From an uncultured Clostridia bacterium (GTDB lineage: Bacteria; Bacillota; Clostridia; Oscillospirales; Ruminococcaceae), in assembly GCA_947627235.1 (NCBI GenBank), contig CANQVG010000011.1, forward strand, positions 1 through 59,433: a stretch of 59,433 nucleotides of DNA. Direction: 5' to 3'. Positions within the stretch are counted from its first letter, which is position 1. Every line of letters begins with the position of its first letter. The notes under the pieces are model-generated. The model searched no databases and was not told the DNA's origin. It saw only the letters and a program-made list of their open reading frames with translations. The translations under genes were made by a program, and so were the position numbers. This document shows, one piece after another, positions 25,229 to 34,119 of this stretch.

Positions 25229-25256
25229 AAAAGTCAGACTTTTCTGTCTGACTTTT
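25229..25256. terminator. Bidirectional terminator
   Basis: A perfect 11-bp stem (AAAAGTCAGAC with its complement, 6-nt loop) is flanked by A and T runs. It ends both the HAD gene and the convergent minus-strand operon. Confidence 0.88.
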
Positions 25257-25259
25257 AAT

Positions 25260-25871
25260 TTATGCGCGTCCCACGACGAGCCGCTTAAATCTTTGGTACA
25301 TCTGTGCGGCGGATTCCAGTCTGCCTATTGTTTCGAGGTATTTGTCCTCTCCCCAACTGCTTTCAAGGAGTCCGTCCACGGCTCTGCCCTCCCAAGTCGG
25401 GAAGTCGGCGAGAGCTGCTTCCATCTGCTCGATGTTCGACATCTTAGGCATATTCACCCCGGCGGTCTTAAGGACTCTGTTGGTGAACTCCGCGCAGGTA
25501 AAGGCGTTTTCGCGGGTGAATTTCTTGCCGAATATGTAAGCCGCCGCCGAGAAGAAGTTGTAGACGTATTCGTCGCCGTGTTCGTTCATATTTTTTATCA
25601 TACTGCCGACCGCCTCAAAGCGCTCGTTTTCGACGGGTACCGCGACAATCTTAAGCTTTGTGCGTGAGCTTAGGGTGTAGCGCCGAGGCGATTCCACCGT
25701 GAAGCCGCCGATTAGCGGGTTGACGCGATAGATGCGCGAAAACGAATAGAATTTCGACAAATCCTCCTGAAGGCATATCGAGCAGTGGTTGTATTTATTG
25801 CGGGTAAAAATTCTTATCATTCTGCCGATTTTGAGGTCGGTCGAGGAAAAAATGACGTAGATTGTTTTCAT
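25260..25871 (-). CDS. Permuted papain-like (YiiX/NlpC-P60-type) hydrolase family protein
   Basis: 203 residues, no signal peptide. The layout is that of permuted NlpC/P60-like cysteine hydrolases: a His near the N-terminus (RNKYNHCSICL, about residue 28) and a Cys much later (NAFTCAEFTNRVL, about residue 125). The opening KTIYVIFSSTDLKIGRMIRI is familiar from clostridial uncharacterised proteins. Such folds act as amidases or acyltransferases on peptides or lipids, but no activity can be assigned. It overlaps the upstream gene by 4 bp (ATGA), so the pair is coupled. Confidence 0.65.
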   Translation of the reverse strand: MKTIYVIFSSTDLKIGRMIRIFTRNKYNHCSICLQEDLSKFYSFSRIYRVNPLIGGFTVESPRRYTLSSRTKLKIVAVPVENERFEAVGSMIKNMNEHGDEYVYNFFSAAAYIFGKKFTRENAFTCAEFTNRVLKTAGVNMPKMSNIEQMEAALADFPTWEGRAVDGLLESSWGEDKYLETIGRLESAAQMYQRFKRLVVGRA

Positions 25872-26452
25872 AAATTCTCCTTGTGAATGAATTGAGTTTC
25901 GCTTTTCAGAAGCTTTTTGAAGCCGTTGGCGCTGTAAATGAGCCAGCCGTCGAAGTCGGCGCCGTCCGCTCCGATTTCGCGGCGGTTTGAGTGGGTTGTA
26001 AATGTGATGACGATGGGCGAGGGGTTGAACAGAAGTATAACCCTTGAATCGGGGGTCAGGTATTTTTCGTCAAGGGGCGGGAGACGTTTGAGCTTTCGGA
26101 AAAGCGTGAGGCTTTCGCCCGGCGCGGACATAAGAAGAAGCATCAGCCGCAACGCCCTCACGAACCATTCGTGGTCGGCGAAGTGATAGATGCGCTTTCT
26201 TGCGCGGCAGGTTATCAGTCTTATAAGGTATTCCGCGTCACCGGTTTTCACTATGATGTCCGGCTTCGGGGAATATCGGAAAAACGAGACGAACGCCGCA
26301 CGGGGCTTTTTGAGTTCAAAGCCGTTTTCGCGGCATATCCTGCCGAGGCTTATAAGAAAAGACAGGCGGAGGAATATAGCCCTTACCCAGTTATATGCGC
26401 CTTTCAGGATAAGCGCGGCGACCGCAAAGTAACAAAGTATCAGTATTTTCAT
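25868..26452 (-). CDS. Uncharacterised protein with one N-terminal membrane segment
   Basis: I do not recognise a family. The 194 residues begin with a hydrophobic segment (KILILCYFAVAALILKGAYN). The rest is soluble, with basic patches (ITCRARKRIYHF) and beta-rich text (DSRVILLFNPSPIVITF) reminiscent of restriction-endonuclease-like folds, though no catalytic motif is clear. It lies 10 bp downstream of the LspA-like gene and overlaps the papain-like gene by 4 bp, so the three form one unit. Their joint function is unknown. Confidence 0.6.
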   Translation of the reverse strand: MKILILCYFAVAALILKGAYNWVRAIFLRLSFLISLGRICRENGFELKKPRAAFVSFFRYSPKPDIIVKTGDAEYLIRLITCRARKRIYHFADHEWFVRALRLMLLLMSAPGESLTLFRKLKRLPPLDEKYLTPDSRVILLFNPSPIVITFTTHSNRREIGADGADFDGWLIYSANGFKKLLKSETQFIHKENL

Positions 26453-26462
26453 ATCGCCGCCC

Positions 26463-27698
26463 CTATTCTCCGAGAAGATAGACGGCGCACCAATGGCGCT
26501 GTGCCTTTATCGCGCCGATAAACTGCGCTGCGGCGGTTATCGCGAATGAGACCGCAATCCCCGCAGGAACGCCGATACGCCCGTATATCAGGTCAAACGG
26601 CAGGCAGAGAAACGGTATCTTTACCTGCGCCGCACTCAGCCCGAAGCCTATAAGCGCAACTCCCGAGGCGGTTAAAACGTCGAACAGAAGATTGTGCTTC
26701 AGACGATAGGCAAGCCCCTCTCCGGGGAGCAGCCTGCCTTCGGTGTTACGGATAAACGGCTTTTCCAGCCGCTTTGCCGAGGCGTTTGCGCCGTAAAGCG
26801 CGGGGAATAGCGCCAGAAGCGTGATTATCTCCTGAATGGTGCGGTAGACGGTCTCGGAGTCGTATTTTCTGCCGATATCGTTTAAAAAGCTGCCGAGCAA
26901 AGCGATGTATTCCGCCGCAACGGGCAGGAGTACGAAGGTGAAAATAAAGTAGGCAACCGCTCCGAATACGGCGCTCGCGAGTATTCCGCAAGCGATAACG
27001 GCGACAAGGTCAAGAGGACTCCCGAGGGAGAGCGTGAAGCGGTTTTCCGTGCCATCGCCGGAGTTTTTTGCCCTTGCGGAGCGAATAAGTCCGACGGGAT
27101 TGCGGAGCCTTTTATTGACCAGCCTGCGCTCCTCCTTTGAAAGCTTTGAAAGCGAAAAGTCCCAGATGGTGCATCTTACAATAAGCATAAGACCGCCGAC
27201 GAAGAGATAAACATCCTTGAGGTCAAAATCGAGGCGGTAGACGTCGGTATACTGAACGCCGCCCTCGATGAGGTATTTATAGCGCTCGAAGCAGATGAAG
27301 TCGAGCGAGCCGCCCCAGAGAAAAGCGTCGAACAGCAAACTGCTGACCGTCCCCGCGAGGAGGATACAGATTGTAGAATTTGTAAAGCGCGGATAGCTTT
27401 TGACTCTGTCGGCGCCGGCGATATCTTCAAGGGCGTATGCCCTTACGTGACGCGCGCAGAATATGACCGCCGCCAGAAGCGCGAACGTAACTAAGGCGAG
27501 CAGAACGCTCATAAGAACGGAACCGCGAGCGTGGAGATAGGGGTGGATATGGAAAACGAGCCAGCCGTCTTTCAGGCGAAGCTGAATAAGCTCGCGTGAA
27601 GATTCACCGACGGAGCGGGCGACGGCGAGCTTAGAAAGCTGATCCGCCAAAATGAGCAGAACTACTGCAAGTCCGCAGTATATGTATTTCCTTTTCAT
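26463..27698 (-). CDS. Large membrane protein with an LspA-like (signal peptidase II) N-terminal domain
   Basis: 411 residues with about eight membrane segments. The first 175 residues parallel lipoprotein signal peptidase: ADQLSKLAVA in helix 1, a hydrophobic pair, then FDAFLWGGSLDFICF and LKDVYLFVGGLMLI. These align by position with the LspA texts NxxDR...VDFI and NxADS, keeping both aspartates (Asp124, Asp162) but not the flanking Asn and Arg. LspA proper has 150-170 residues. The extra 230 residues form a second membrane domain I cannot name, with a basic loop near 185-215. It may be a lipoprotein-processing paralogue or a catalytically altered relative. A true lspA is not in the window. 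Confidence 0.6.
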   Translation of the reverse strand: MKRKYIYCGLAVVLLILADQLSKLAVARSVGESSRELIQLRLKDGWLVFHIHPYLHARGSVLMSVLLALVTFALLAAVIFCARHVRAYALEDIAGADRVKSYPRFTNSTICILLAGTVSSLLFDAFLWGGSLDFICFERYKYLIEGGVQYTDVYRLDFDLKDVYLFVGGLMLIVRCTIWDFSLSKLSKEERRLVNKRLRNPVGLIRSARAKNSGDGTENRFTLSLGSPLDLVAVIACGILASAVFGAVAYFIFTFVLLPVAAEYIALLGSFLNDIGRKYDSETVYRTIQEIITLLALFPALYGANASAKRLEKPFIRNTEGRLLPGEGLAYRLKHNLLFDVLTASGVALIGFGLSAAQVKIPFLCLPFDLIYGRIGVPAGIAVSFAITAAAQFIGAIKAQRHWCAVYLLGE

Positions 27699-27724
27699 TT
27701 CGACCTCATTTCGTTTACAGAATG

Positions 27725-28951
27725 TTATTTTACTATCTTTCTCGCCTCTAAATAATATCTTTTGTCCTCGGCGCTGCCCATCGAGAAAGTCTTGCGTGGA
27801 AGCGCACCGCCATTTGCTACTGCTGGGAAAAGCTCCTCTTTCTCTATCGGAAGAAATTCAAAGCCTATCGCGCCATCTTCTCCGGAAAGCCGCCTGAGTA
27901 CGTCGGCGCCGTGTATGTAGTCTATACTGCCGCCGTTTTCGCGAAGGTAGGAGTCGAGGAAATTCTGTACGCTCCCGACGGCAAGCTCCGACGTCGGGCT
28001 TCCGATATACAGATCGCGGACGGTGTAATTGCGGTGTATTCTGACTCTCTGCGGACACGGTACGCCGGTGAGACCGAGCGCCATTGACATCTCAAGAACG
28101 AATTTATATGGGTCATCGACCTTTACGAGCCTGTGTATCGCCTCAAATTCGAGCGCCTTGCTGTGAAGATTGACTATTTCGCAGAGAGCGTATCTCGCAG
28201 GATGGTTTGACATATCCTCACCGGGATGCGCTTTTTTGAGCCGTTCGTAATGCTCCTTGGCAGTCGCGAGGGAGTGGTTGCCGTCGCCCATAGCGAACAG
28301 CAGCGGACTCTTTTCCGAAAGCTTTGCAAGCGCTTCGTCGACGCCCGCGATGCTTTCTTTATCCATAAGGAAGCCGTCAATACTCCCGCCTCCAGCCATA
28401 AGCTTAAATCCGTAGAGACGTTTCAGCGGCTTTTCGGCGAGCGGTTCGACGACGGTAAACCCGGGGTCGTCAATGAGAATCATAATGTGAGGCAGCTCAA
28501 GTTCGGCGTCCTTTCTTATTTCGAGGCGGGGAGGAATACGCTCCTCGACCGTCGCTTCGGTCGCCCTCACCTGAGAGCGGCTTCCCGCGCGGTAATCATA
28601 CTGTTCGAGGTCTATGGCGCCGACGATTCCGTGCCTGATTTTGCCGTCGGACTGAGTACGCTCGACGTAGATCATTGAGTCCTTATATTCCTCAAAAAGT
28701 CCGGCGGAGAGATACTCGCGGATTTTTTTGTTTATCCCGCTTATTCTCGCGGAAGTGTCTTTCCTGCCGAGGAAGACCTCCGGTAGGACAAGCCGCAGCG
28801 AAGACGGAGCGTCCCCGACGTATTCGTCGACCTTTTGCCAATACTCCGGCTGGGAGGTATACTGGTCGCAGGCGACTACGGACCATTTTGACATATCCTT
28901 ACATTTTGGCAGAAGTATGTCTGCCGAACGGAAAGCTGTCCGGAAGTTCAT
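27725..28951 (-). CDS. DUF1015 family protein
   Basis: A 408-residue soluble protein of the DUF1015 (COG4198) family. The hallmark is FAMGDGNHSLATAK near residue 225, with an N-terminal VACDQYTSQPEYW and a central LMILIDDP-like strand. The GDGNHS motif resembles the active loop of ParB/sulfiredoxin-like enzymes, but no activity is established to my knowledge. From memory, the family often lies beside serA and serC; here those genes are 18 kb away. An SD (AGGAG) and a TATAAT lie just upstream. Function unassigned. Confidence 0.85.
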   Translation of the reverse strand: MNFRTAFRSADILLPKCKDMSKWSVVACDQYTSQPEYWQKVDEYVGDAPSSLRLVLPEVFLGRKDTSARISGINKKIREYLSAGLFEEYKDSMIYVERTQSDGKIRHGIVGAIDLEQYDYRAGSRSQVRATEATVEERIPPRLEIRKDAELELPHIMILIDDPGFTVVEPLAEKPLKRLYGFKLMAGGGSIDGFLMDKESIAGVDEALAKLSEKSPLLFAMGDGNHSLATAKEHYERLKKAHPGEDMSNHPARYALCEIVNLHSKALEFEAIHRLVKVDDPYKFVLEMSMALGLTGVPCPQRVRIHRNYTVRDLYIGSPTSELAVGSVQNFLDSYLRENGGSIDYIHGADVLRRLSGEDGAIGFEFLPIEKEELFPAVANGGALPRKTFSMGSAEDKRYYLEARKIVK

Positions 28952-28998
28952 AATTTTTGCTCCTATCTGTATATTATAGTCGGCGCGCGCGTTTATGT

Positions 28999-29112
28999 TC
29001 GCAGACGCTTTCTGCGGGCGTCTGCGCTCCGGGCAAAGCCCGCCGGAAAACCTGCGGTTTTCCGGCGCCGCGGGGCTTTAGCCCCGCGGCTTCCGACGGC
29101 TGCGCCGTCGGG
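28999..29112. repeat. Composite GC-rich palindromic repeat, copy D
   Basis: Serial hairpins: GCAGACGC with its complement (29001-29025), a 12-bp stem with tgc loop (29041-29067), CCGCGGGGC-ttta (29068-29089) and CCGACGGC-tgc (29093-29111). It fills the 225-bp gap between DUF1015 and secA; no gene or clear terminator is seen there. Confidence 0.8.
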
Positions 29113-29176
29113 GGGCTTTGCCCTCATCGGGGCGCGAAAGCTGCCTTTACGCCGCGCGCTCGGGACGTTTGTGCAA

Positions 29177-31909
29177 TCAGTCGTTTCTGCCGCAGCACTT
29201 TTTGTATTTCAGACCGCTGCCGCAGGGACAGGGGTCGTTTCTTCCCGGCTTTTTCTTCGATACCGTCCTTGTAGCCGAAACGGTGCCGTCCGAGCCGGTG
29301 TTATCCGCTTTAAGCACCTGCTTGCGCTGAACCGGAGCTTCCTTGCGAAGATGCAGATTGTAGAGCATCCTTACGGTATCCTCGCAGATTGAGGCTACCA
29401 TTGCGTCAAACATATCGAAGCCCTCCATACGGTAGGCAACCACGGGGTCGTGGCTGCCGTAGGAGCGCAGTCCTATGCCCTTTTTGAGTTCGTCCATATC
29501 GTCGATGTGCTGCATCCACTTGGTGTCGACCACCTGCAAGAGCACCACTCTCTCCGCCTCTCTGAGTATCTCGGGGGAGAGTTCCTTTTCCTTTTCGGCG
29601 TAGCGGGTGAGCGCCGCTTCCGTGACCTTTTCGATCAGCTCGTCTTTCGAGAGCAAATCAAGCTCCTGCGGGGTATAATTGAAGTCCCCATCAATGGTGA
29701 ACAGTCCGGAGAAGTGTTCACGCAGTCCCGCGAGATTCCAGTTTTCAGGCTCGTCTCCGGCAAGGTAGGTATTTATGCTGTCGCTCACGAAGTCGCGGAT
29801 CATCTTTATAATGTAGTCCTTCAAATCTTCGCCCTCAAGGACCTTCGAGCGCTGACTGTAGATTATCTCGCGCTGGGCGTTCATAACGTCGTCGTAGTTG
29901 AGTACGTTCTTTCTGATGTTGAAGTTTCTGCCCTCTACCTTTCTCTGAGAAGATTCTATGACGCCTGTCAGCATCTTAGACTCTATCGGCATATCCTCCG
30001 GTATGCTCATAGTGTTCATCATAGCGGTGATTCTGTCGCCGCCGAAGAGCCTCATCAGGTCGTCCTCGAGCGAGAGATAGAACCGCGATTCGCCCTCGTC
30101 TCCCTGACGCCCCGAGCGTCCTCTGAGCTGATTGTCTATGCGCCTTGACTCGTGTCTCTCGGTGCCTATGATAAAGAGTCCGCCCGCCGCTTTTACCTTC
30201 TGTGCCTTTTCCTTAATGTCTGCCGAGAAGCCTGCCATAAGCTCCCGGTATTTTTCGCGTCCCGCGGAGATTTCGGGGTCGTCGGTCTCAGAGAAGCCTG
30301 TTATGTCGTAAATCTGCTCCTCATCGTAGCCGAGCTTTGAAAGCTCCGCTTTCGCGAGAAATTCCGCGTTTCCTCCGAGCATAATGTCGGTACCGCGTCC
30401 CGCCATATTGGTGGCTATCGTGACCGCACCGAGCTGTCCCGCCTGAGCGACAATCTGTGCCTCACGTTCGTGGTGTTTTGCGTTCAGAACCTCGTGCTTT
30501 ATGCCTTTTCGCTTGAGCATTGAGGAGAGTATCTCGGATTTTTCTATCGAGACCGTGCCTACGAGTACCGGCTGTCCCTTTTCGTGGCATCTGACGATTT
30601 CGTCGATAACGGCGTTGAATTTAGCCTGTTCGGTCTTGTAGACGACGTCCGGGTGGTCTATGCGTATCATCGGCATATTCGTCGGCACGACCACGACGTC
30701 GAGTTTATATATCTCTCTGAACTCGTTTTCTTCGGTGGCGGCGGTACCGGTCATACCGGAGAGCTTTTTATAAAGTCGGAAATAGTTCTGGAAAGTTATA
30801 GTAGCGATTGTTTTCGACTCGTTGCCGACCTTGACGCCTTCCTTTGCCTCGATTGCCTGATGAAGACCGTTGTTAAAGCGGCGGCCGTACATAAGGCGTC
30901 CGGTAAATTCGTCTACGATGATGACCTCGCCGTCCTTGACGACATAGTCAATATCCCGCTTTTTGACGCCGTTTGCCATAATTGCTTGGTTTATGTGGTG
31001 CAAAAGGGTGACGTTTTCGGCGTCGGTCAGGTTTTCGACCCCGAACGCCTGCTCGGCCTTTTCAACGCCCCGTTTTGTCAGCGTTGCGGTACCCGCCTTT
31101 TCGTCGACGATATAGTCGCCGTCGTAGATGACGTCGGTGTCCTGTTTGTTTTCCGTCTCGACGGTGACGACCTTTTTGAGACCCTTTGCGAATCTGTCCG
31201 CTTTCTGATATAGGTCTGAAGCCTGTTCTCCCTGTCCCGAAATGATAAGCGGAGTTCTCGCCTCGTCTATGAGGATTGAGTCAACCTCGTCGACTATGGC
31301 GAAAGCGTGTCCGCGCTGAACCTTGTCTTTTTTATAGATGACCATATTGTCGCGGAGGTAGTCGAACCCGAATTCGTTGTTGGTGCCGTAGGTAATGTCG
31401 CAGTTATAGGCTTCGCGGCGTTCCGCGCTGTTTTTGGAATGAAGGATAACGCCTATCGAGAGACCGAGGAAGCGGTAGACTCTACCCATCTCCTCAGACT
31501 GGAATTTGGCGAGGTAATCGTTTACCGTCACGACGTGTACGCCCTCGCCCGAAAGGGCGTTGAGATAAGAGGCGAGGCAGGCGGTGAGGGTTTTGCCCTC
31601 GCCGGTTTTCATTTCGGCGATTCTGCCCTGATGCAGGACTATGGCGCCGATAATCTGTACCGGGAACGCACGTTTGCCGAGGACTCTGTCGCCCGCCTCT
31701 CGGCAGACGGCGAGCGCTTCCGGCATAATGTCGTCGAGGGTTTCGCCCGCGGCAAGTCTGCTTTTGAAATTATCGGTTTCGGCGCGCAGCTCGGCGTCCG
31801 ACATAGCCTTATATTTGTCCTCAAGCTCCAAAACTTTATTTTTAATCGGCTCGATGCGTTTCAGCTCGCGTTCGCTGTAAGTGCCGAATATTTTGTCTAA
31901 AAGACCCAT
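29177..31909 (-). CDS. secA: Preprotein translocase ATPase
   Basis: The motor that drives unfolded precursors through SecYEG. The start at 31909 (GGAG 8 nt upstream) gives [16 protein letters not shown], the normal SecA N-terminus, and 910 residues. Walker A is MKTGEGKT and Walker B is [14 protein letters not shown]. The preprotein-crosslinking and helical scaffold regions follow. The C-terminal SEC-C zinc motif [16 protein letters not shown] is complete and usually binds SecB-like or ribosomal partners. A longer in-frame reading to 32269 crosses the promoter and repeats and is not coding. Many exported lipoproteins in this window depend on it. Confidence 0.97.
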   Translation of the reverse strand: MGLLDKIFGTYSERELKRIEPIKNKVLELEDKYKAMSDAELRAETDNFKSRLAAGETLDDIMPEALAVCREAGDRVLGKRAFPVQIIGAIVLHQGRIAEMKTGEGKTLTACLASYLNALSGEGVHVVTVNDYLAKFQSEEMGRVYRFLGLSIGVILHSKNSAERREAYNCDITYGTNNEFGFDYLRDNMVIYKKDKVQRGHAFAIVDEVDSILIDEARTPLIISGQGEQASDLYQKADRFAKGLKKVVTVETENKQDTDVIYDGDYIVDEKAGTATLTKRGVEKAEQAFGVENLTDAENVTLLHHINQAIMANGVKKRDIDYVVKDGEVIIVDEFTGRLMYGRRFNNGLHQAIEAKEGVKVGNESKTIATITFQNYFRLYKKLSGMTGTAATEENEFREIYKLDVVVVPTNMPMIRIDHPDVVYKTEQAKFNAVIDEIVRCHEKGQPVLVGTVSIEKSEILSSMLKRKGIKHEVLNAKHHEREAQIVAQAGQLGAVTIATNMAGRGTDIMLGGNAEFLAKAELSKLGYDEEQIYDITGFSETDDPEISAGREKYRELMAGFSADIKEKAQKVKAAGGLFIIGTERHESRRIDNQLRGRSGRQGDEGESRFYLSLEDDLMRLFGGDRITAMMNTMSIPEDMPIESKMLTGVIESSQRKVEGRNFNIRKNVLNYDDVMNAQREIIYSQRSKVLEGEDLKDYIIKMIRDFVSDSINTYLAGDEPENWNLAGLREHFSGLFTIDGDFNYTPQELDLLSKDELIEKVTEAALTRYAEKEKELSPEILREAERVVLLQVVDTKWMQHIDDMDELKKGIGLRSYGSHDPVVAYRMEGFDMFDAMVASICEDTVRMLYNLHLRKEAPVQRKQVLKADNTGSDGTVSATRTVSKKKPGRNDPCPCGSGLKYKKCCGRND

Positions 31910-31969
31910 TGAAAACTCTCCTTTGTTTTTAGTTTCCCAAAGCGACAGCTCGGGCATATAATTAAATAC

Positions 31970-31998
31970 AGTATACCCTATTTTTTTGAAGTTGTCAA
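31970..31998 (-). promoter_or_regulatory. secA promoter
   Basis: The minus strand has TTGACA (31998-31993), a 17-bp spacer and TATACT (31975-31970). The leader to the ATG is about 55 nt. Confidence 0.82.
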
Positions 31999-32042
31999 CA
32001 ATGCGGCAATGCGGCGTCGGGGCTTGATATAAAGGGGAGCAA

Positions 32043-32207
32043 AGTCGCGCCGCATCTGTCGTTCGCTCCGCTCTCGACCCGAAAGAGTATTTCAGCCTTT
32101 GTAGGTAAAGGCACAGGAGCAGGACCCGCTTCGCAGAGCTTTGAGATAACGATAGACAGTCGCGCCGCATCTGTCGTTCGCTCCGCTCTCGACCCGAAAG
32201 AGTATTT
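32043..32207. repeat. 50-bp perfect direct repeats flanking a 65-bp spacer
   Basis: 32043-32092 and 32158-32207 are identical over 50 bp. Each contains CTCTCGACCCGAAAGAG, an imperfect palindrome. The spacer is unlike either copy. The pair fills the gap between the secA and mgtE promoters. Confidence 0.93.
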
Positions 32208-32262
32208 AGGCTTCGTGAATCCGCCGCTCGCAGCTTAAATCCGACAATCTCTGCCAATTGTC

Positions 32263-32291
32263 TTGACATCGTCCGCTTTTGAGGTTAAAAT
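32263..32291 (+). promoter_or_regulatory. mgtE promoter
   Basis: TTGACA (32263-32268), 17 bp, TAAAAT (32286-32291). The transcript would begin near 32298 and carry a 190-nt leader before mgtE. Confidence 0.8.
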
Positions 32292-32343
32292 ATAAAAGCA
32301 AAATTATAACAGATGCATACTTATGATATAAAGGAGTGAGAAT

Positions 32344-32439
32344 ATGGACGCCGGCAGTAGTACAACCACCCCGCGAGGTACCGTAACGGCGGCTCTTTCC
32401 GAGCGCTTCGGCTATGCCGCGCCCGTTCTGTGCCGCTGA
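32344..32439 (+). CDS. Putative 31-residue leader peptide upstream of mgtE
   Basis: A short frame in the mgtE leader has a strong SD (AAAGGAG, 7 nt spacing) and an ATG. It encodes MDAGSSTTTPRGTVTAAL followed by a short Ser/Glu/Arg and Ala/Pro part ending in Cys-Arg before TGA. There is no membrane segment. Its position, 48 bp before the mgtE ATG, and its better SD suggest regulation by translation, as in the mgtL and other leader-peptide attenuators. Nothing in the window repeats it. A structural RNA whose conserved core happens to be open is the alternative. Confidence 0.5.
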   Translation: MDAGSSTTTPRGTVTAALSERFGYAAPVLCR

Positions 32440-32478
32440 AATCCCTACCTCCCGGCATTTATGCTGAATTTAAGGAGG
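32375..32478 (+). promoter_or_regulatory. Candidate SD-sequestering switch in the mgtE leader
   Basis: CCTCC at 32448-32452 can pair with the mgtE SD GGAGG (32474-32478), with a small GCAT/ATGC hairpin between. The overlapping TACCTC (32446-32451) can instead pair with GAGGTA (32375-32380) inside the leader frame. The two pairings exclude each other, so ribosome position on the leader frame could expose or hide the SD. The pairings are short (5 and 6 bp), so this is a hypothesis. Confidence 0.35.
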
Positions 32479-32486
32479 AATTTAAA

Positions 32487-33854
32487 ATGGAACAGACCAC
32501 TCTTTACGACGTTGTCATGAATCTCTACAGGCAGCGCAAATTTGCCGAGCTGAAGACCGTTATGGGTCAGCTCAACCCCGCCGACGTGGCAAACATAATT
32601 GAAAACGCCGACGGCAGAGACGTTATCGCTCTTTTCAGGCTCCTGCCAAAGGAGCTTGCCACCGAGGCTTTTGCCTACATTGATTCGGAGCAGCAGGAGC
32701 AGCTCATTCTGGCTTTTACCGACCGCGAGCTTCGCGAGGTGATAGACGAGCTGTTTCTGGACGATACGGTCGACCTCATTGAGGAGATGCCCGCGAATAT
32801 CGTCAACAGAATACTTAAGAACACCGACCCCAAGACCCGTGCGCAGATAAACGAGCTTCTGGCATACCCTGCCGACAGCGCCGGAAGTCTTATGACGCCG
32901 GAATACGTCTATCTGAAGACGGATATGACGGTAGAGCAGGCTTTTGCGAAGATACGCAGCGTGGGCGTTGTCAAGGAGACCATTTACACCTGCTATGTGA
33001 CCGAGGAGCGTAAGCTTGTCGGCGTAGTGTCGCTTTTAGACCTGCTCACCGCCTCATACGAAACGGTCATCGGCGACATTATGGATACCAACGTGATAAG
33101 CGTCGGAACCAAGGAGGACAAGGAGACCGTCGCGACGATGCTTGCGAAGTACGACCTCCTTGCCATACCCGTTGTCGACGGCGAAAACAGAATCGTCGGA
33201 ATAGTGACCGTCGACGACGCCATCGACGTTTTGCAGGAGGAAAACACCGAGGATATCGAAAAAATGGCGGCTATCGTCCCGACCGACAAGCCCTACTTCA
33301 AGACCGGCGTTTTCGAGACTTTTTTAAAGAGGATACCTTGGCTGCTGCTCTTAATGGTGTCGGCAACCTTCACGGGAATGATAATTACCGGCTTTGAGAG
33401 CAAGCTCGCCGCGAGCGTGATACTCACGGCGTTTATACCTATGCTTATGGACACCGGCGGCAACGCCGGCGGGCAGGCGAGCGTAACCATAATCCGCGGA
33501 CTCTCGCTCGGTGATATTGAGCTGAAAGACGTTATCCGCGTTATCTGGAAAGAAATAAGAGTCGCGGTGATATGCGGAATCGTGCTGGCTGCGGTCAATT
33601 TTGCGAAGATGATGCTTGTAGACAGGCTTCTTTTGGGCAATGCCGACATAAACGTTATGGTGGCGCTCGTTGTCTGTCTGACTATGGTTGTGGCTGTGTT
33701 TATCGCCAAGATAATCGGCTGCTCGCTGCCGATACTCGCCAAGGCGATAGGATTTGACCCCGCCGTTATGGCTAGCCCGTTCATAACGACAATCGTCGAC
33801 GCCGTCTCGCTTCTTGCCTACTTTATGATAGCTCAGGCGCTGCTGCATATTTAG
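32487..33854 (+). CDS. mgtE: Magnesium transporter MgtE
   Basis: A Mg2+ channel of the inner membrane gated by cytoplasmic Mg2+. Residues 1-125 form the MgtE N domain (LYRQRKFAELKTVMGQ), then come two CBS domains (about 130-255, ending GIVTVDDAIDVLQEEN), and five membrane helices from about 285 on. The pore signature MDTGGNAGGQASVTIIRG is intact. 455 residues. The start at 32487 has AAGGAGG 8 nt upstream; an upstream ATG at 32430 overlaps the leader frame and has no SD. The stop codon is TAG. Confidence 0.96.
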   Translation: MEQTTLYDVVMNLYRQRKFAELKTVMGQLNPADVANIIENADGRDVIALFRLLPKELATEAFAYIDSEQQEQLILAFTDRELREVIDELFLDDTVDLIEEMPANIVNRILKNTDPKTRAQINELLAYPADSAGSLMTPEYVYLKTDMTVEQAFAKIRSVGVVKETIYTCYVTEERKLVGVVSLLDLLTASYETVIGDIMDTNVISVGTKEDKETVATMLAKYDLLAIPVVDGENRIVGIVTVDDAIDVLQEENTEDIEKMAAIVPTDKPYFKTGVFETFLKRIPWLLLLMVSATFTGMIITGFESKLAASVILTAFIPMLMDTGGNAGGQASVTIIRGLSLGDIELKDVIRVIWKEIRVAVICGIVLAAVNFAKMMLVDRLLLGNADINVMVALVVCLTMVVAVFIAKIIGCSLPILAKAIGFDPAVMASPFITTIVDAVSLLAYFMIAQALLHI

Positions 33855-33880
33855 AAGACAGAAAACGGAGGACAAAAAAT

Positions 33881-34052
33881 ATGTGGAGAGTATATTACTT
33901 TTTGGAATACGCGATAATTGACCTTTGCGCGGCTAACGGTCAAGGGTTCCCGCTTCGGGGACTTTTTCGCAGTGCTCGGCTCCGTCGTGCTGATAATGTT
34001 TGCCGCCAAACCGCTCGTCTCAAATTGGATTTGGACCATTATCTCCCGCTGA
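33881..34052 (+). pseudogene. Frameshifted small membrane protein
   Basis: GGAGG stands 9 nt before an ATG that opens MWRVYYFLEYAIIDLC. After codon 17 the zero frame becomes Arg-rich noise, while the next frame continues as a protein-like membrane segment (VKGSRFGDFFAVLGSVVLIM, then KPLVSNWIWTIISR and TGA). Two missing bases in the GCGCGG run near 33926-33931 would join them into a 57-residue protein. It follows mgtE by 26 bp, so it may have been co-transcribed. It is either a slippage-inactivated gene, a sequencing error in a GC repeat, or a programmed frameshift. Confidence 0.6.
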
Positions 34053-34056
34053 GGGC

Positions 34057-34085
34057 TTTACAGCAAAAATAAACTGTGGTATAAT
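34057..34085 (+). promoter_or_regulatory. Desulfoferrodoxin gene promoter
   Basis: TTTACA (34057-34062), 17 bp, TATAAT (34080-34085), with an extended TGTGG before the -10. It overlaps the end of the frameshifted small gene. Confidence 0.8.
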
Positions 34086-34119
34086 CGATACAGCAAAATA
34101 TTTTCAGGAGGTTAGTATT

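Noticed and set aside
31910-32269. N-terminal extension of secA by 120 residues
   Set aside because: It crosses the secA promoter and the 50-bp direct repeats, is Arg/Ser-rich, and lacks an SD; the normal SecA N-terminus starts at 31909.
32298-32486. M-box (ykoK) riboswitch upstream of mgtE
   Set aside because: The conserved M-box core was not found by eye; a covariance-model scan would settle it.
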